Shown one piece after another: positions 7,208-14,071 of a stretch of 16,543 nt of DNA. The position numbers were made by a program, and so were the translations under genes. The stretch spans positions 1 through 16,543 of the forward strand of contig PLKU01000121.1 in assembly GCA_003140705.1 (NCBI GenBank). Direction: 5' to 3'. Under the pieces are notes generated by a model. It saw nothing but the letters and a program-made list of their open reading frames with translations, ran no database searches and was not told the DNA's origin. The stretch comes from Acidobacteriaceae bacterium (GTDB taxonomy: Bacteria; Acidobacteriota; Terriglobia; Terriglobales; Acidobacteriaceae). Positions within the stretch are counted from its first letter, which is position 1, and each line of letters begins with the position of its first letter.

Positions 7208-7480
7208 GAGGATTGCTGCAATAATCTCATCGACGGCGAGCCGCTCATCTGGCTTGAGGTAGCCTTTACGGCGAAACCAGTCCTCCATCGCGGGCTGCAG
7301 GCGATCGAGCGGGACGTGGTGGCCGGCTTCAAGCAGTCCATCGGCCGTGGGAAGCGTATCGTCAAAGACCGCATCGTTGGTGAAGTTGCGCATGGCGAAG
7401 TTGTCGATCCAGCGAATGGGGCAACGGTGCGCCGTGCCTGTGGAATCGATTCGCTGGATGGAGATGCGGCGGACGAACAT
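7205..7480 (-). CDS. hypothetical protein, 91 aa
   Basis: I do not recognise this family. ATG at 7480; the protein begins MFVRRISIQRID and has no signal peptide or membrane helix. The C-terminal half (about 50-91) looks helical and acidic (DRLQPAMEDWFRRKGYLKPDERLAVDEIIAAIL). The G/C third-position bias on this strand supports real coding, whereas the overlapping plus-strand frame reads as a shadow. No good ribosome site is visible. It follows the secreted protein gene at 7555 on the same strand by 74 bp and may be in its transcript. Confidence 0.6.
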   Translation of the reverse strand: MFVRRISIQRIDSTGTAHRCPIRWIDNFAMRNFTNDAVFDDTLPTADGLLEAGHHVPLDRLQPAMEDWFRRKGYLKPDERLAVDEIIAAIL

Positions 7481-7554
7481 GGTTTTACTGTAATGGATTC
7501 GTGGTCGGATTTTGCAGAGGATTCAAATCACCGCGAGTTGCACTGGCATGAATG

Positions 7555-8427
7555 TCATGGTTTCTTGTCCGGCACGACCTTCGCGTCTTTCTGCTGTTCG
7601 GTGTCTACGCGAAAGCGCTTGTAGTCGTAGTCGCGCTCGGTACCGTGCTGGCGTATCCCCTTGACGAGCAGGATGCGAGCCTGGATGGCGCCTTCGCCGC
7701 CGACGGGGAGCCAGACTTCTCCGTTGACCAGCGCCTGATCGAAATAAAACCAGGAGCCCTTTTGGATGCGGGCGAAGATGCCCGCTCCAAGGTCGAAGTT
7801 GTCGATGAAGCGGACCTCAAGATGGGCAATCTGGCGGTCGGCTTCATCCACCCACATGGTGCCTTGCAGGGTCTTTGAGAGGTCCTGGGCGAGGCCGTGC
7901 GTCTTGGCATCTTTCCGGCCAATGAAATCGAAGAGAATCGTGCGCCGACCGCGAAAGATCTCCAGGCGAGGATTGCGCACGTCCATCATCTCGAGAACCT
8001 GACTGACGGTGATTGTGTGCTCCCCAAGGGGCTGGTCTGAAGGTGTATTCTGAGCCTTCTCCACGAGCTTGGTGACGCGCTCAGTCTCCTTCTTCAGGTC
8101 ATCCCCTTCGAGCGGCTTGCCATTCTTCTTGACCTTCCGCGCAATCGGATGGCCGTTCGCGTAAAACTGCTCGAACTCCTCGGTCTCATTCTTCTTCACC
8201 TGGCCGCTGCCATCCATGTCCTGCGTGGTCTGGAGCGAAGTGAAGGTGTAGTTCTCGCGCACTTTCTCAAGTTGCTTCTGGTGGTCCTGAACCTCGCGCA
8301 TGAGTTCGCGAATATCGGGAAGGGGTGACGCAGGTTGCGCATTCGGCGGCTGGCACATCGCCAGAGAGGTCAGCAGAAGCGATGAAACAAGTCCGGCGAA
8401 AAGGCGAAGGCGCGGCAAGACGATCAA
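7555..8427 (-). CDS. secreted protein, LolA/outer-membrane-lipoprotein-sorting-like fold
   Basis: About 290 residues from a TTG at 8427 that has GGGGA 6 nt upstream. This start begins the protein directly with a signal peptide (basic PRLRLF, then a hydrophobic core to about residue 24). A TTG at 8538 would add 37 residues ahead of the signal and is less likely. A cysteine follows LTSLAM, but the -1 Met makes a lipobox poor. Residues 36-60 are helical, 75-125 charged, and 155-275 beta-rich with the pattern 'LQGTMWVDEADRQIAHLEVRF' and 'GEVWLPVGGEG'. That pattern resembles LolA/LolB-type periplasmic lipid-binding beta-barrels and related acidobacterial secreted proteins. A role in envelope lipid or lipoprotein handling is inferred only. 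Confidence 0.78.
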   Translation of the reverse strand: MIVLPRLRLFAGLVSSLLLTSLAMCQPPNAQPASPLPDIRELMREVQDHQKQLEKVRENYTFTSLQTTQDMDGSGQVKKNETEEFEQFYANGHPIARKVKKNGKPLEGDDLKKETERVTKLVEKAQNTPSDQPLGEHTITVSQVLEMMDVRNPRLEIFRGRRTILFDFIGRKDAKTHGLAQDLSKTLQGTMWVDEADRQIAHLEVRFIDNFDLGAGIFARIQKGSWFYFDQALVNGEVWLPVGGEGAIQARILLVKGIRQHGTERDYDYKRFRVDTEQQKDAKVVPDKKP

Positions 8428-8433
8428 GACGAT

Positions 8434-8438
8434 TCCCC
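8434..8438 (-). promoter_or_regulatory. ribosome binding site supporting the TTG start at 8427
   Basis: GGGGA on the minus strand lies 6 nt before TTG at 8427, making the signal peptide N-terminal. Confidence 0.45.
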
Positions 8439-8659
8439 GGGATTGATTTGAACATTCAAGAATACTGGGCAACGCCAGAATGCCTCCTGTTTGACCCTGC
8501 AGGCTCGGAAAAGTCGTCCAGACGAATGAGCTGCGCAATGTTCAATTATCATGGCCATGCTACCGGGTATGCTGGATTGTTGCATTAAAGCGTTTAGATG
8601 CAGCCATCGCAGCAACCCGCAGAAGAGAGCTCCGGCTGGGATCGAGAAGGAGTGAAGGC

Positions 8660-9007
8660 ATGTTCATGCTGCTGTTTCAATGGCTTTTGTATGCCATTGC
8701 TCTTGTGGTTGTTTCGAGAATCGTGCCCGGCTTCACGGTCCAAGGGCTGTGGCCCGCGTTGATTGCAGCGCTGGTGATTGGGCTGCTGAATGCGACGGTG
8801 GGTTTCTTTTTGAAGATCGTCACGTTCCCGCTGAGCGTTGTCACCCTCGGGATTTTCCTGCTGGTGATCAATGCGCTGATGATCATGCTGGCGTCGAGCA
8901 TCGTACGCGGGTTCCACGTGCGCGGATTTGGCCCGGCATTCTGGGGTGCAGTCGTGCTGGCCCTGCTGGGGATGCTGATCAAGGCGCTGACAAAGAGCGA
9001 CGCGTAA
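8660..9007 (+). CDS. PF04020-type four-helix membrane protein (phage holin family 4_2), copy 1
   Basis: 115 residues and strongly hydrophobic, with four predicted membrane helices (about 4-22, 28-48, 53-75, 90-109). Family features are PGFTVQGLWPALIAALVIGLLNA, FFLKIVTFPLSVVTLGIFLLVINALMI and GFHV near the last helix. The family is named for mycobacterial phage holins, but members are common on bacterial chromosomes with no known lytic role. GGAG sits 7 nt before the ATG. A close paralogue follows in tandem at 9303. Inner-membrane location is predicted; function unknown. Confidence 0.93.
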   Translation: MFMLLFQWLLYAIALVVVSRIVPGFTVQGLWPALIAALVIGLLNATVGFFLKIVTFPLSVVTLGIFLLVINALMIMLASSIVRGFHVRGFGPAFWGAVVLALLGMLIKALTKSDA

Positions 9008-9302
9008 CCCATTTTTGCGACGAGGTTGAACAGTCAACTCACAATCGGGTCGTCGCATTCATGTGGACGGAAATTCGTGTCGAACCTGCGCGGGGAGCCA
9101 CTCCAGGCATCCACAGGTTGTGGCCATAAGCCGCGAAGGCGTGTGCTACTTTGACCAGCTTGCAGTAGCCCGCTCCGTACGGGATGGTACCTGACCACGC
9201 AACCCCTGAGTCATACCCGACATCCGAGTAGTGATGCAGCGGTCGTTGCCAGGGATTTGCAACTCAAGCCCTCGGCAAGCCAAGAAAATGGGGAAATAGA
9301 GA
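9008..9302. other. 295-bp spacer between tandem paralogues
   Basis: I see no gene here. Frames running through it are extensions of shadows of the flanking genes. The only local structure noted is a short 5-bp-arm inverted repeat at 9111-9123 (CCACA, loop GGT, TGTGG) without a T-run, and GGGGA just before the next start. The spacer is long enough for a separate promoter, so the two copies need not share a transcript. Confidence 0.5.
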
Positions 9303-9650
9303 ATGATCAAGCTTTTCATTCACTGGGTTTTGAGTGCGGCTGTCCTGATGGTTGTTGCGCATTTTGTGCCGGGCTTTCATGTGCTTGGCATTCAGCCGGC
9401 GCTGGTAGCGGCGTTGGTGATTGGCCTGCTGAATGGAACGCTGGGCCTGCTGCTGAAGATCGTCACGTTTCCAATTACGATCATCACGCTGGGCCTGTTC
9501 CTGCTGGTGATCAACGCGCTGATGATCCTGATCGCGTCACGGATTGTGACCGGCTTCCATGTGGTTGGTTGGATTCCTGCCTTGTGGGGAGCGGTGGCGC
9601 TGGCCCTGCTTGGGATGGGCATGCACGCCTTCACCAAGAAGTCGTACTAA
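9303..9650 (+). CDS. PF04020-type four-helix membrane protein (phage holin family 4_2), copy 2
   Basis: 115 residues, the same length as copy 1 and alignable end to end without gaps. Shared blocks include ALVIGLLN, LLKIVTFP, LFLLVINALMI, GFHV and ALLGM. Four membrane helices are predicted at the same positions. GGGGA lies 8 nt before the ATG. The protein ends FTKKSY, where copy 1 ends LTKSDA. It is a paralogue from local duplication that has diverged considerably, so the duplication is not recent. Its end lies about 40 bp from the end of the convergent anti-sigma candidate gene. Function unknown. Confidence 0.93.
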   Translation: MIKLFIHWVLSAAVLMVVAHFVPGFHVLGIQPALVAALVIGLLNGTLGLLLKIVTFPITIITLGLFLLVINALMILIASRIVTGFHVVGWIPALWGAVALALLGMGMHAFTKKSY

Positions 9651-9688
9651 GCCGATCTGGACGGCCACGTTCGGGGCAAAGAATCACT

Positions 9689-10213
9689 CTACTTCGCCGC
9701 AGGCGCAGCGGGCTGAAGTTTCGCCCTGCTCACGGCTTGAAGCTTCGTGTTTTGGGGCAGCGCCGGCTTGGCTGGGGCCTTGACAGGATCTGTGGCCGGC
9801 GTAGGCTGAGGCGTGGCAGGATGGGCGATGACAGGGCCATTGAGGGTTTTCGGCGTGCGGATTGCGCCAGCGTTGGTGAACTCGCCAGGCGCTTGCGCAT
9901 GGGGCAGGACAATCACCTTCGCCGACTCGGGCTTCTGGACGCGCGAATAGATTCCCCAGCCACCACCGGCGACAACAAACACAATGGCCGCGGCGGCAGC
10001 GCTGCGAATCCAGTGATTGCCCGCCTGCTTCGCGGCTGGCCAGGAAAGCACCTGGGCCTGGCGGCGGGCAGAGTGGGCATGGGAGCGGAGCCCGCCTTGT
10101 ACGCGGTGTTCGAGGCCTGCCGGAGCGGGCAGGCTGGCGATGAGGCGCAACGTATCCTCGGCTGAACCGGAGATGGGGTCGTTGGTGGAAGCGTTCTGGT
10201 TTGGGTGATTCAT
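9689..10213 (-). CDS. single-pass membrane protein, candidate anti-sigma factor
   Basis: 174 residues. The ATG overlaps the sigma factor stop as ATGA (10210-10213) and has GAGGAG 6 nt upstream, so the two genes are translationally coupled. The cytoplasmic N-terminus (1-68) contains SAEDTLRLIASLPAPAGLEHRV. One membrane helix spans about 71-90 (SAAAAAIVFVVAGGGWGIY). The C-terminal part (95-174) is an Ala/Pro/Lys-rich, probably disordered periplasmic tail. There is no cysteine anywhere, so the zinc-binding HxxxCxxC motif of typical anti-sigma factors is absent. The anti-sigma role is inferred from coupling and topology alone. Confidence 0.8.
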   Translation of the reverse strand: MNHPNQNASTNDPISGSAEDTLRLIASLPAPAGLEHRVQGGLRSHAHSARRQAQVLSWPAAKQAGNHWIRSAAAAAIVFVVAGGGWGIYSRVQKPESAKVIVLPHAQAPGEFTNAGAIRTPKTLNGPVIAHPATPQPTPATDPVKAPAKPALPQNTKLQAVSRAKLQPAAPAAK

Positions 10214-10803
10214 CGCAAACTCCTCGTATGCTGCAGCAAATCAGCTATCAGGTTCCGGGCGCGGAACAGACGTGAGCGGACGCTGGACTCGGTAATTTTG
10301 AGCACCGACGCAATCTCAACGCTGTTCAGCTCTTCAAACGCTGAAAGCATGAGCACCTCGCGCTCCTTGATGGGCAGCTGTTCGACGCAGGCCAGGACGT
10401 GGGCATAGTGCTGTGCGGCGGCAGCGATCTGTTCAGCGCTCAATCCGTCCGAAGGCAAGACGCGCGCCAGTTCGGACACATCATCGGTCTCAGGGCGAGT
10501 CTTGGCGCGGCGCTTGCGGTCGAGCACTATGTTCCAGACGATGCGAATGAGCCAGACGCGCTGGTCGCGCACTTCGCCCAAAGTATCGCGATGGCGCAGC
10601 ACGCGCACAAAGGCCTCCTGCACGGCGTCTTCGGCGTCGGCGGGATTGCGCAGGACGGAGTAGGCCACGCGATAGAGTGTGCTGGCGTACTGGTTGACCA
10701 GTGCCACGAGCCTCTCTTCATCCGCATAGTGGCGGGACTGGTCGAGCACAGTGCTGTCTGTTATCTCCATCCAACCTGAGAATACTGCCTGGCTGGCGCT
10801 CAT
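10210..10803 (-). CDS. ECF-type RNA polymerase sigma factor (sigma-70 family)
   Basis: 197 residues. Sigma region 2 spans about 32-100, with LYRVAYSVLRNPADAEDAVQEAFVRVLRH (DAED-Q-EAF core) and VWLIRIVWNIVLDRKRR for -10 recognition and DNA melting. Region 4 spans about 132-190, with LPIKEREVLMLSAFEELNSVEIASVLKITESSVRSRLFRAR, the helix-turn-helix for -35 recognition. Region 3 and region 1.1 are absent, as expected for ECF factors. Start at 10803 has only a weak GGTGA; Met12 at 10770 is an alternative. It is upstream of, and overlaps, the membrane partner gene. A terminator at 10891-10919 separates it from the gene before it, so it needs its own promoter within about 90 bp. Confidence 0.95.
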   Translation of the reverse strand: MSASQAVFSGWMEITDSTVLDQSRHYADEERLVALVNQYASTLYRVAYSVLRNPADAEDAVQEAFVRVLRHRDTLGEVRDQRVWLIRIVWNIVLDRKRRAKTRPETDDVSELARVLPSDGLSAEQIAAAAQHYAHVLACVEQLPIKEREVLMLSAFEELNSVEIASVLKITESSVRSRLFRARNLIADLLQHTRSLR

Positions 10804-10882
10804 AGTTCACCAGACGCAGGCGGATTCGAGAATGCTCAAAATCTGCGGCCAAGAATTGTCTTTTGGCGCAAAGAAAGCGCGC

Positions 10883-10919
10883 AAAAGCAACGCTCGCGAA
10901 GCCTTAGGCTCCGCGAGCG
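10883..10919 (-). terminator. intrinsic terminator after the TPR protein gene
   Basis: On the minus strand an 8-bp GC-rich stem (CGCTCGCG with CGCGAGCG, 10891-10898 and 10912-10919) continues, after one mismatch, into a 4-bp stem (AGCC with GGCT) closed by a 3-nt loop. It is followed by the T-rich TTGCTTTT. It begins 24 nt past the stop codon of the gene ending at 10944. Confidence 0.75.
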
Positions 10920-10943
10920 GAAAGCTGCTGCCCGGCAACCCGG

Positions 10944-11648
10944 CTACTTGGCGGTCAACTTCTGGGCGGCGATGGCGCCAGCTGCGCCATCCTTGTTGGA
11001 GTCCTTGATCTTTGCCCAGAGGGCGCGCGCCAGGTCCGGCTTGCCAGTTGCCGCATACAAGTCGGCGAGGTCAAGCTGGGCCACGTCCGCTGAAACCGTC
11101 TCTGAAGGCTTGGCTGCTATTGCTTTATAGAGGTCGATGGCCTGGGAGTCGCGGGCCGTCTGGTGATAGATGCCGGCCAACGCCAGTTGAGCCAAATTGG
11201 AGAGATTGTGGTCCCAGGAACCGGCCGCTATTTTGAGCTCTGACTCGGCGGAGGCGGTTTGCCCGAGTTCCTGATCGGTGATTCCGGCGAAGTAATGAGC
11301 CTTGGCGCCCTGGGGCAGCCAGCCATACTGCTTGGCCACCGCTGTGAACTGCGAACTGGCAGCTTTCGAACGGTCGTTGGCGGTGGCAAAAACCCCATCT
11401 TCAACCGGGACGCCGGGAGAGGCCAAAGGCGAGCCGTAGGTGTCCATCGCAGCGCCGAGTACCGCATCGGCGGCGGTTGAGCGCATATTCCAGAAAATGA
11501 GCGCTCCGACGCCAAGCAAAACTACGAGAACAATACTGATGCCCCAGCGCAGAACGCCGGAGCGGTGACCACTGAGCCAACCGAAGCTGCTTGCGGTGGC
11601 CTGGGCGAAACTGTCTTTCTTGAGGGCGTGACGGGTTTGAGTATCCAC
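10944..11648 (-). CDS. membrane-anchored tetratricopeptide-repeat protein (YfgM-like layout)
   Basis: 234 residues from a GTG start at 11648, with purine-rich AGAAGAGA upstream. A short cytoplasmic N-terminus (1-33) is followed by one membrane helix (34-53, GISIVLVVLLGVGALIFW). The periplasmic or external part (about 90-230) contains TPR-like helical repeats: AKAHYFAGITDQELGQTASAE, LAQLALAGIYHQTARDSQAIDLYKAI and VAQLDLADLYAATGKPDLARALWAKI. The layout resembles YfgM/TPR_21 proteins, which help envelope protein export at SecYEG, but this is a resemblance of architecture, not a proven relation. It ends in a strong terminator, so it is a separate unit from the downstream sigma gene. Confidence 0.87.
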   Translation of the reverse strand: MDTQTRHALKKDSFAQATASSFGWLSGHRSGVLRWGISIVLVVLLGVGALIFWNMRSTAADAVLGAAMDTYGSPLASPGVPVEDGVFATANDRSKAASSQFTAVAKQYGWLPQGAKAHYFAGITDQELGQTASAESELKIAAGSWDHNLSNLAQLALAGIYHQTARDSQAIDLYKAIAAKPSETVSADVAQLDLADLYAATGKPDLARALWAKIKDSNKDGAAGAIAAQKLTAK

Positions 11649-11778
11649 AGGGTCTCTTCTTGTCCTTCTCGATCTGACTTGCAGGCGGACCCGAACGGCA
11701 AAGGCGCTGCGACTGCAACCCTATTAGTCTATCAGCGCGCCAAGACCAGCGTCCACCGCAGGCGGGTGCGCCGCGCGG

Positions 11779-12689
11779 CTAGTACAACTCAACTGCCATG
11801 CAGTTTGTGCGGGTTGTCGCCACTGAAGTGGGTTCCGACCCGAAAAGAGAAGGAGTGCGTAAAGGATGTGTGAGCGATTCATCACCCTTGACTCGGTACT
11901 TGTTGTGGAACAACCTTGAGTTCACATCCGGCCAAATCTCTTTGCAAAAGTTTGAAAAGCCGTCCAGGCCGACCTGGGTTACCCAGCGCTGTCCAGTCTT
12001 TGTCCAGCTTCGCTCCTGGCTTGGATAGTAAAAATTGGAGATACCCGCAGCCGCACCATTGCCCACAATCTCAGAAAAGTTGAAGCTGCGGCCGCCCTCG
12101 TCGGTACGGGTAACAAGGAGCCGGGATATCGCGTATCCCGTCCGCGTGAAAAGCCGCCATGGCCAAGCGTGTAATAGCGCGGATCCTCTTTGGTTGCCAG
12201 TGGCAGGAGGAGCTCCGTCATCAGGTTGCCGTCTAAAGTGTCAGCAAAATTGTGCCAGTAGTAGCGGGCATAGGCCGGAGCACCGGTATGAAACTCGGGA
12301 TACGAGCCTTCCACCTGCGACATTCCTGCCAAAAGACCAACATAGATGAAGTTCGAATAATCGAAATTGTCGTCCATCATGAGCTTGTATTTGTCGTGTA
12401 CGGAAAGAGGAGGCAGCTTCTCGTCGACGCTGACCGAACGGAAGGTGGGAACAATCCAGAGGATGCGGCGGGTCTGCTTGCCCTCGTAATCCCGGTCTTG
12501 ATCCGCAGGCTGCCTGGCCTGCCCCGAGTCTTGCAGGGCTGCGGAAGGTGCGTCCGGCAGCGTAGCGGCGGGTTCCGAGGACGATTGAGGCGCAGGATGA
12601 GCTGCGGCGTCTTGCGCGTAGAGGAATCGGTTTGAAACCGTTGATGCCAGAAGCAGAGAAAGAAAAAGGATGGAACCAGTGCGAATCAT
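11779..12689 (-). pseudogene. secreted protein of unknown function, interrupted by one frameshift
   Basis: ATG at 12689 (GGAG 11 nt upstream) starts a signal peptide (MIRTGSILFLSLLLASTVSN, cleavage near YAQ-DA), followed by an Ala/Pro-rich segment with LPDAPSA (44-50). A conserved-looking domain follows: YKLMMDDNFDYSNFIYVGLLAGMSQ (101-125) and ARYYWHNFADTLDGNLMTELLLPLATKEDPRYYTLGHGGF. After this Phe the frame breaks at the four-base T run (12149-12152 on the plus strand). Adding one T restores FTRTGYAISRLLVTRTDEGG and a sensible continuation to NGAAAGISNFYYPSQERSW and FCKEIWPDVNSRLFHNK. The repaired product would be about 303 residues; the last ~30 look unrelated in style and may be read-through. 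Family unknown to me. Either a real pseudogene or a sequencing error. Confidence 0.75.
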
Positions 12690-12797
12690 ATGGAAGTGTG
12701 CTCCGTTTGCATGCGAGTCGAAACCGGCGCCTGCATGGGGGTGAACGAACGGCGTATGTGCTTTAGATGTTGAAATGAAGACTGCGAAGCGAGATTG

Positions 12798-12811
12798 TTG
12801 CACCGGTGCAA
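12798..12811. promoter_or_regulatory. perfect 14-bp palindrome, candidate operator
   Basis: TTGCACCGGTGCAA is fully self-complementary and lies in the 178-bp region between divergent genes (starts 12689 and 12868). Just upstream, TTGAAA (12770-12775) and GATTGT (12793-12798), 17 bp apart, form a weak sigma-70-like promoter reading toward the exporter gene. The palindrome would overlap its -10 end and start site, as repressor sites often do. No regulator gene is adjacent. Confidence 0.45.
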
Positions 12812-12867
12812 TAAGAATGCCGGCTCAAGGGGCGCAAAAAGAACGCGTGAGAGTGGTCACTTGAGAA

Positions 12868-14058
12868 ATGCCTGCGATGAGCGATTCTGTATCTTATGAG
12901 AGACTTGCAATGCGGATTCGCTTCATGCGCCTGATGACAGACAAGACGTGGTCGCAGCAGCAGCTTGCCATCAAGCTGCGCGTGGAGAAGACCGAGCGGC
13001 CGAAACTTCTGTCGTGGGAGCGGCAGCGGCTGCTGATCCACGCCTCAAAGACCGCACTCGCTGCGGCGCTGTGCTGGTGGCTGGCGCACCAGTTCGGACT
13101 GCATGACGGATACTGGGGCTCGATCAGCGCGATCATCGTGCTGCAATCGAACGTGGGCTCGACGGTGAATGCGTCGCGCGACCGCATCCTTGGCACGCTG
13201 ATTGGTACGATACTGGGGTTTGCGTTTTCACTGTTCGGCACGCTTCCGTGGAACTATATTCTCGCTGTACTTGCGGCAGTCATTGTTTGCGGCCTGCTGG
13301 GATTGCGCAGCAGTTCGCGGCTGGCCGGCGTGACGATCACGATCATCATGCTGGTGCAAAAGACCGGGCCTCGCTGGAGCCTGGCGCTCGACCGAGTAGG
13401 CGAGGTTGTGCTGGGTATTGTGGTGGCTCTTGCGGTGACCACGCTTGTGCTTCCTGATCGCGCACGGCTGCGGCTGCGCGACGGCCTGGCACAGGAGTTC
13501 CTGGTGCTGGGCGCATTCTTCGAGGCCATTCTGAAAGGCTTTCGCGGGGCGCCGGCCGAGGACTTGTCCACGGTGCGCGAAGATGCGCTGGCCATGCTGC
13601 GGGGGAATAACCAACTGCTGGAGGCGATGCGGCATGAGCCTTCTGGCGGCCCAGGCTGGCGCGAGGGACTAGGCATGCTCTCGCAGTTTGGACGATCGCT
13701 CTTCGACGCGTTGGTGGCGTTGGAAATCGCGGTCAAAGATAGTCGTCAAGATGGATTTGCGCAGCAATTGGAGCCGGCACTTGGGCAGCTGGCCGGAGAC
13801 ATTCAGAAGGGCTTCCAGCATGTGGCAGGACGCATTCACGAGTGGCGCTTCAATGTACCGCCTCAAGGGTTGAACCTGGAAGAGGACATTGCTGAACTGG
13901 AGGCGCGCATGAACGCGGTGCGGCACACAGGCATCGAGTTCTCACAAGCCGAGATTCTGCGTGCTTATGCGGTACAGCTTCATCTGAAGCAGATCGCGCG
14001 ACTGCTGCGTGCCTCACGCGTTGAGACCAACCGCGCGGTTGGCGAGGCGGAAGAGTAG
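12868..14058 (+). CDS. FUSC/aromatic-acid-exporter-like inner membrane protein
   Basis: 396 residues. The N-terminal 50 residues are charged and cytoplasmic. About six membrane helices follow (58-76, 84-98, 106-125, 128-146, 150-165, 177-196), including the typical HDGYWGSISAIIVLQSN and SRDRILGTLIGTILGF, the latter matching the conserved R-x-GT-hG motif of FUSC/ArAE proteins. The remainder (200-396) is a soluble, mainly helical cytoplasmic region. Family members export aromatic carboxylic acids or related toxic compounds, but substrate here is unknown. The length suits a half-size single-module protein rather than a two-module AaeB. Several in-frame ATGs (12868, 12877, 12910, 12925) exist with no strong ribosome site, so the start is uncertain. 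It ends 13 bp before the end of the convergent aminotransferase gene. Confidence 0.85.
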   Translation: MPAMSDSVSYERLAMRIRFMRLMTDKTWSQQQLAIKLRVEKTERPKLLSWERQRLLIHASKTALAAALCWWLAHQFGLHDGYWGSISAIIVLQSNVGSTVNASRDRILGTLIGTILGFAFSLFGTLPWNYILAVLAAVIVCGLLGLRSSSRLAGVTITIIMLVQKTGPRWSLALDRVGEVVLGIVVALAVTTLVLPDRARLRLRDGLAQEFLVLGAFFEAILKGFRGAPAEDLSTVREDALAMLRGNNQLLEAMRHEPSGGPGWREGLGMLSQFGRSLFDALVALEIAVKDSRQDGFAQQLEPALGQLAGDIQKGFQHVAGRIHEWRFNVPPQGLNLEEDIAELEARMNAVRHTGIEFSQAEILRAYAVQLHLKQIARLLRASRVETNRAVGEAEE

Positions 14059-14071
14059 GAGCAAACAATCG

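Noticed and set aside
8428..8538. Longer N-terminus for the LolA-like protein from TTG at 8538
   Set aside because: It would bury the signal peptide 37 residues inside the protein, whereas TTG at 8427 has a properly spaced ribosome site.
9111..9123. Short hairpin between the PF04020 genes as a terminator
   Set aside because: Only 5-bp arms and no T-run on either strand.
6724..9650. Possible prophage remnant (lysozyme pseudogene plus holin-family genes)
   Set aside because: Apart from the lysozyme relic there is no integrase, capsid, tail or attachment repeat, and PF04020 proteins are common chromosomal genes. They are also separated from the relic by two minus-strand genes.
9257..10165. 302-codon plus-strand open frame
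   Set aside because: It overlaps the second PF04020 gene out of frame and then runs antisense to the anti-sigma candidate; its composition (Gly/Arg/Cys-rich) is not protein-like.
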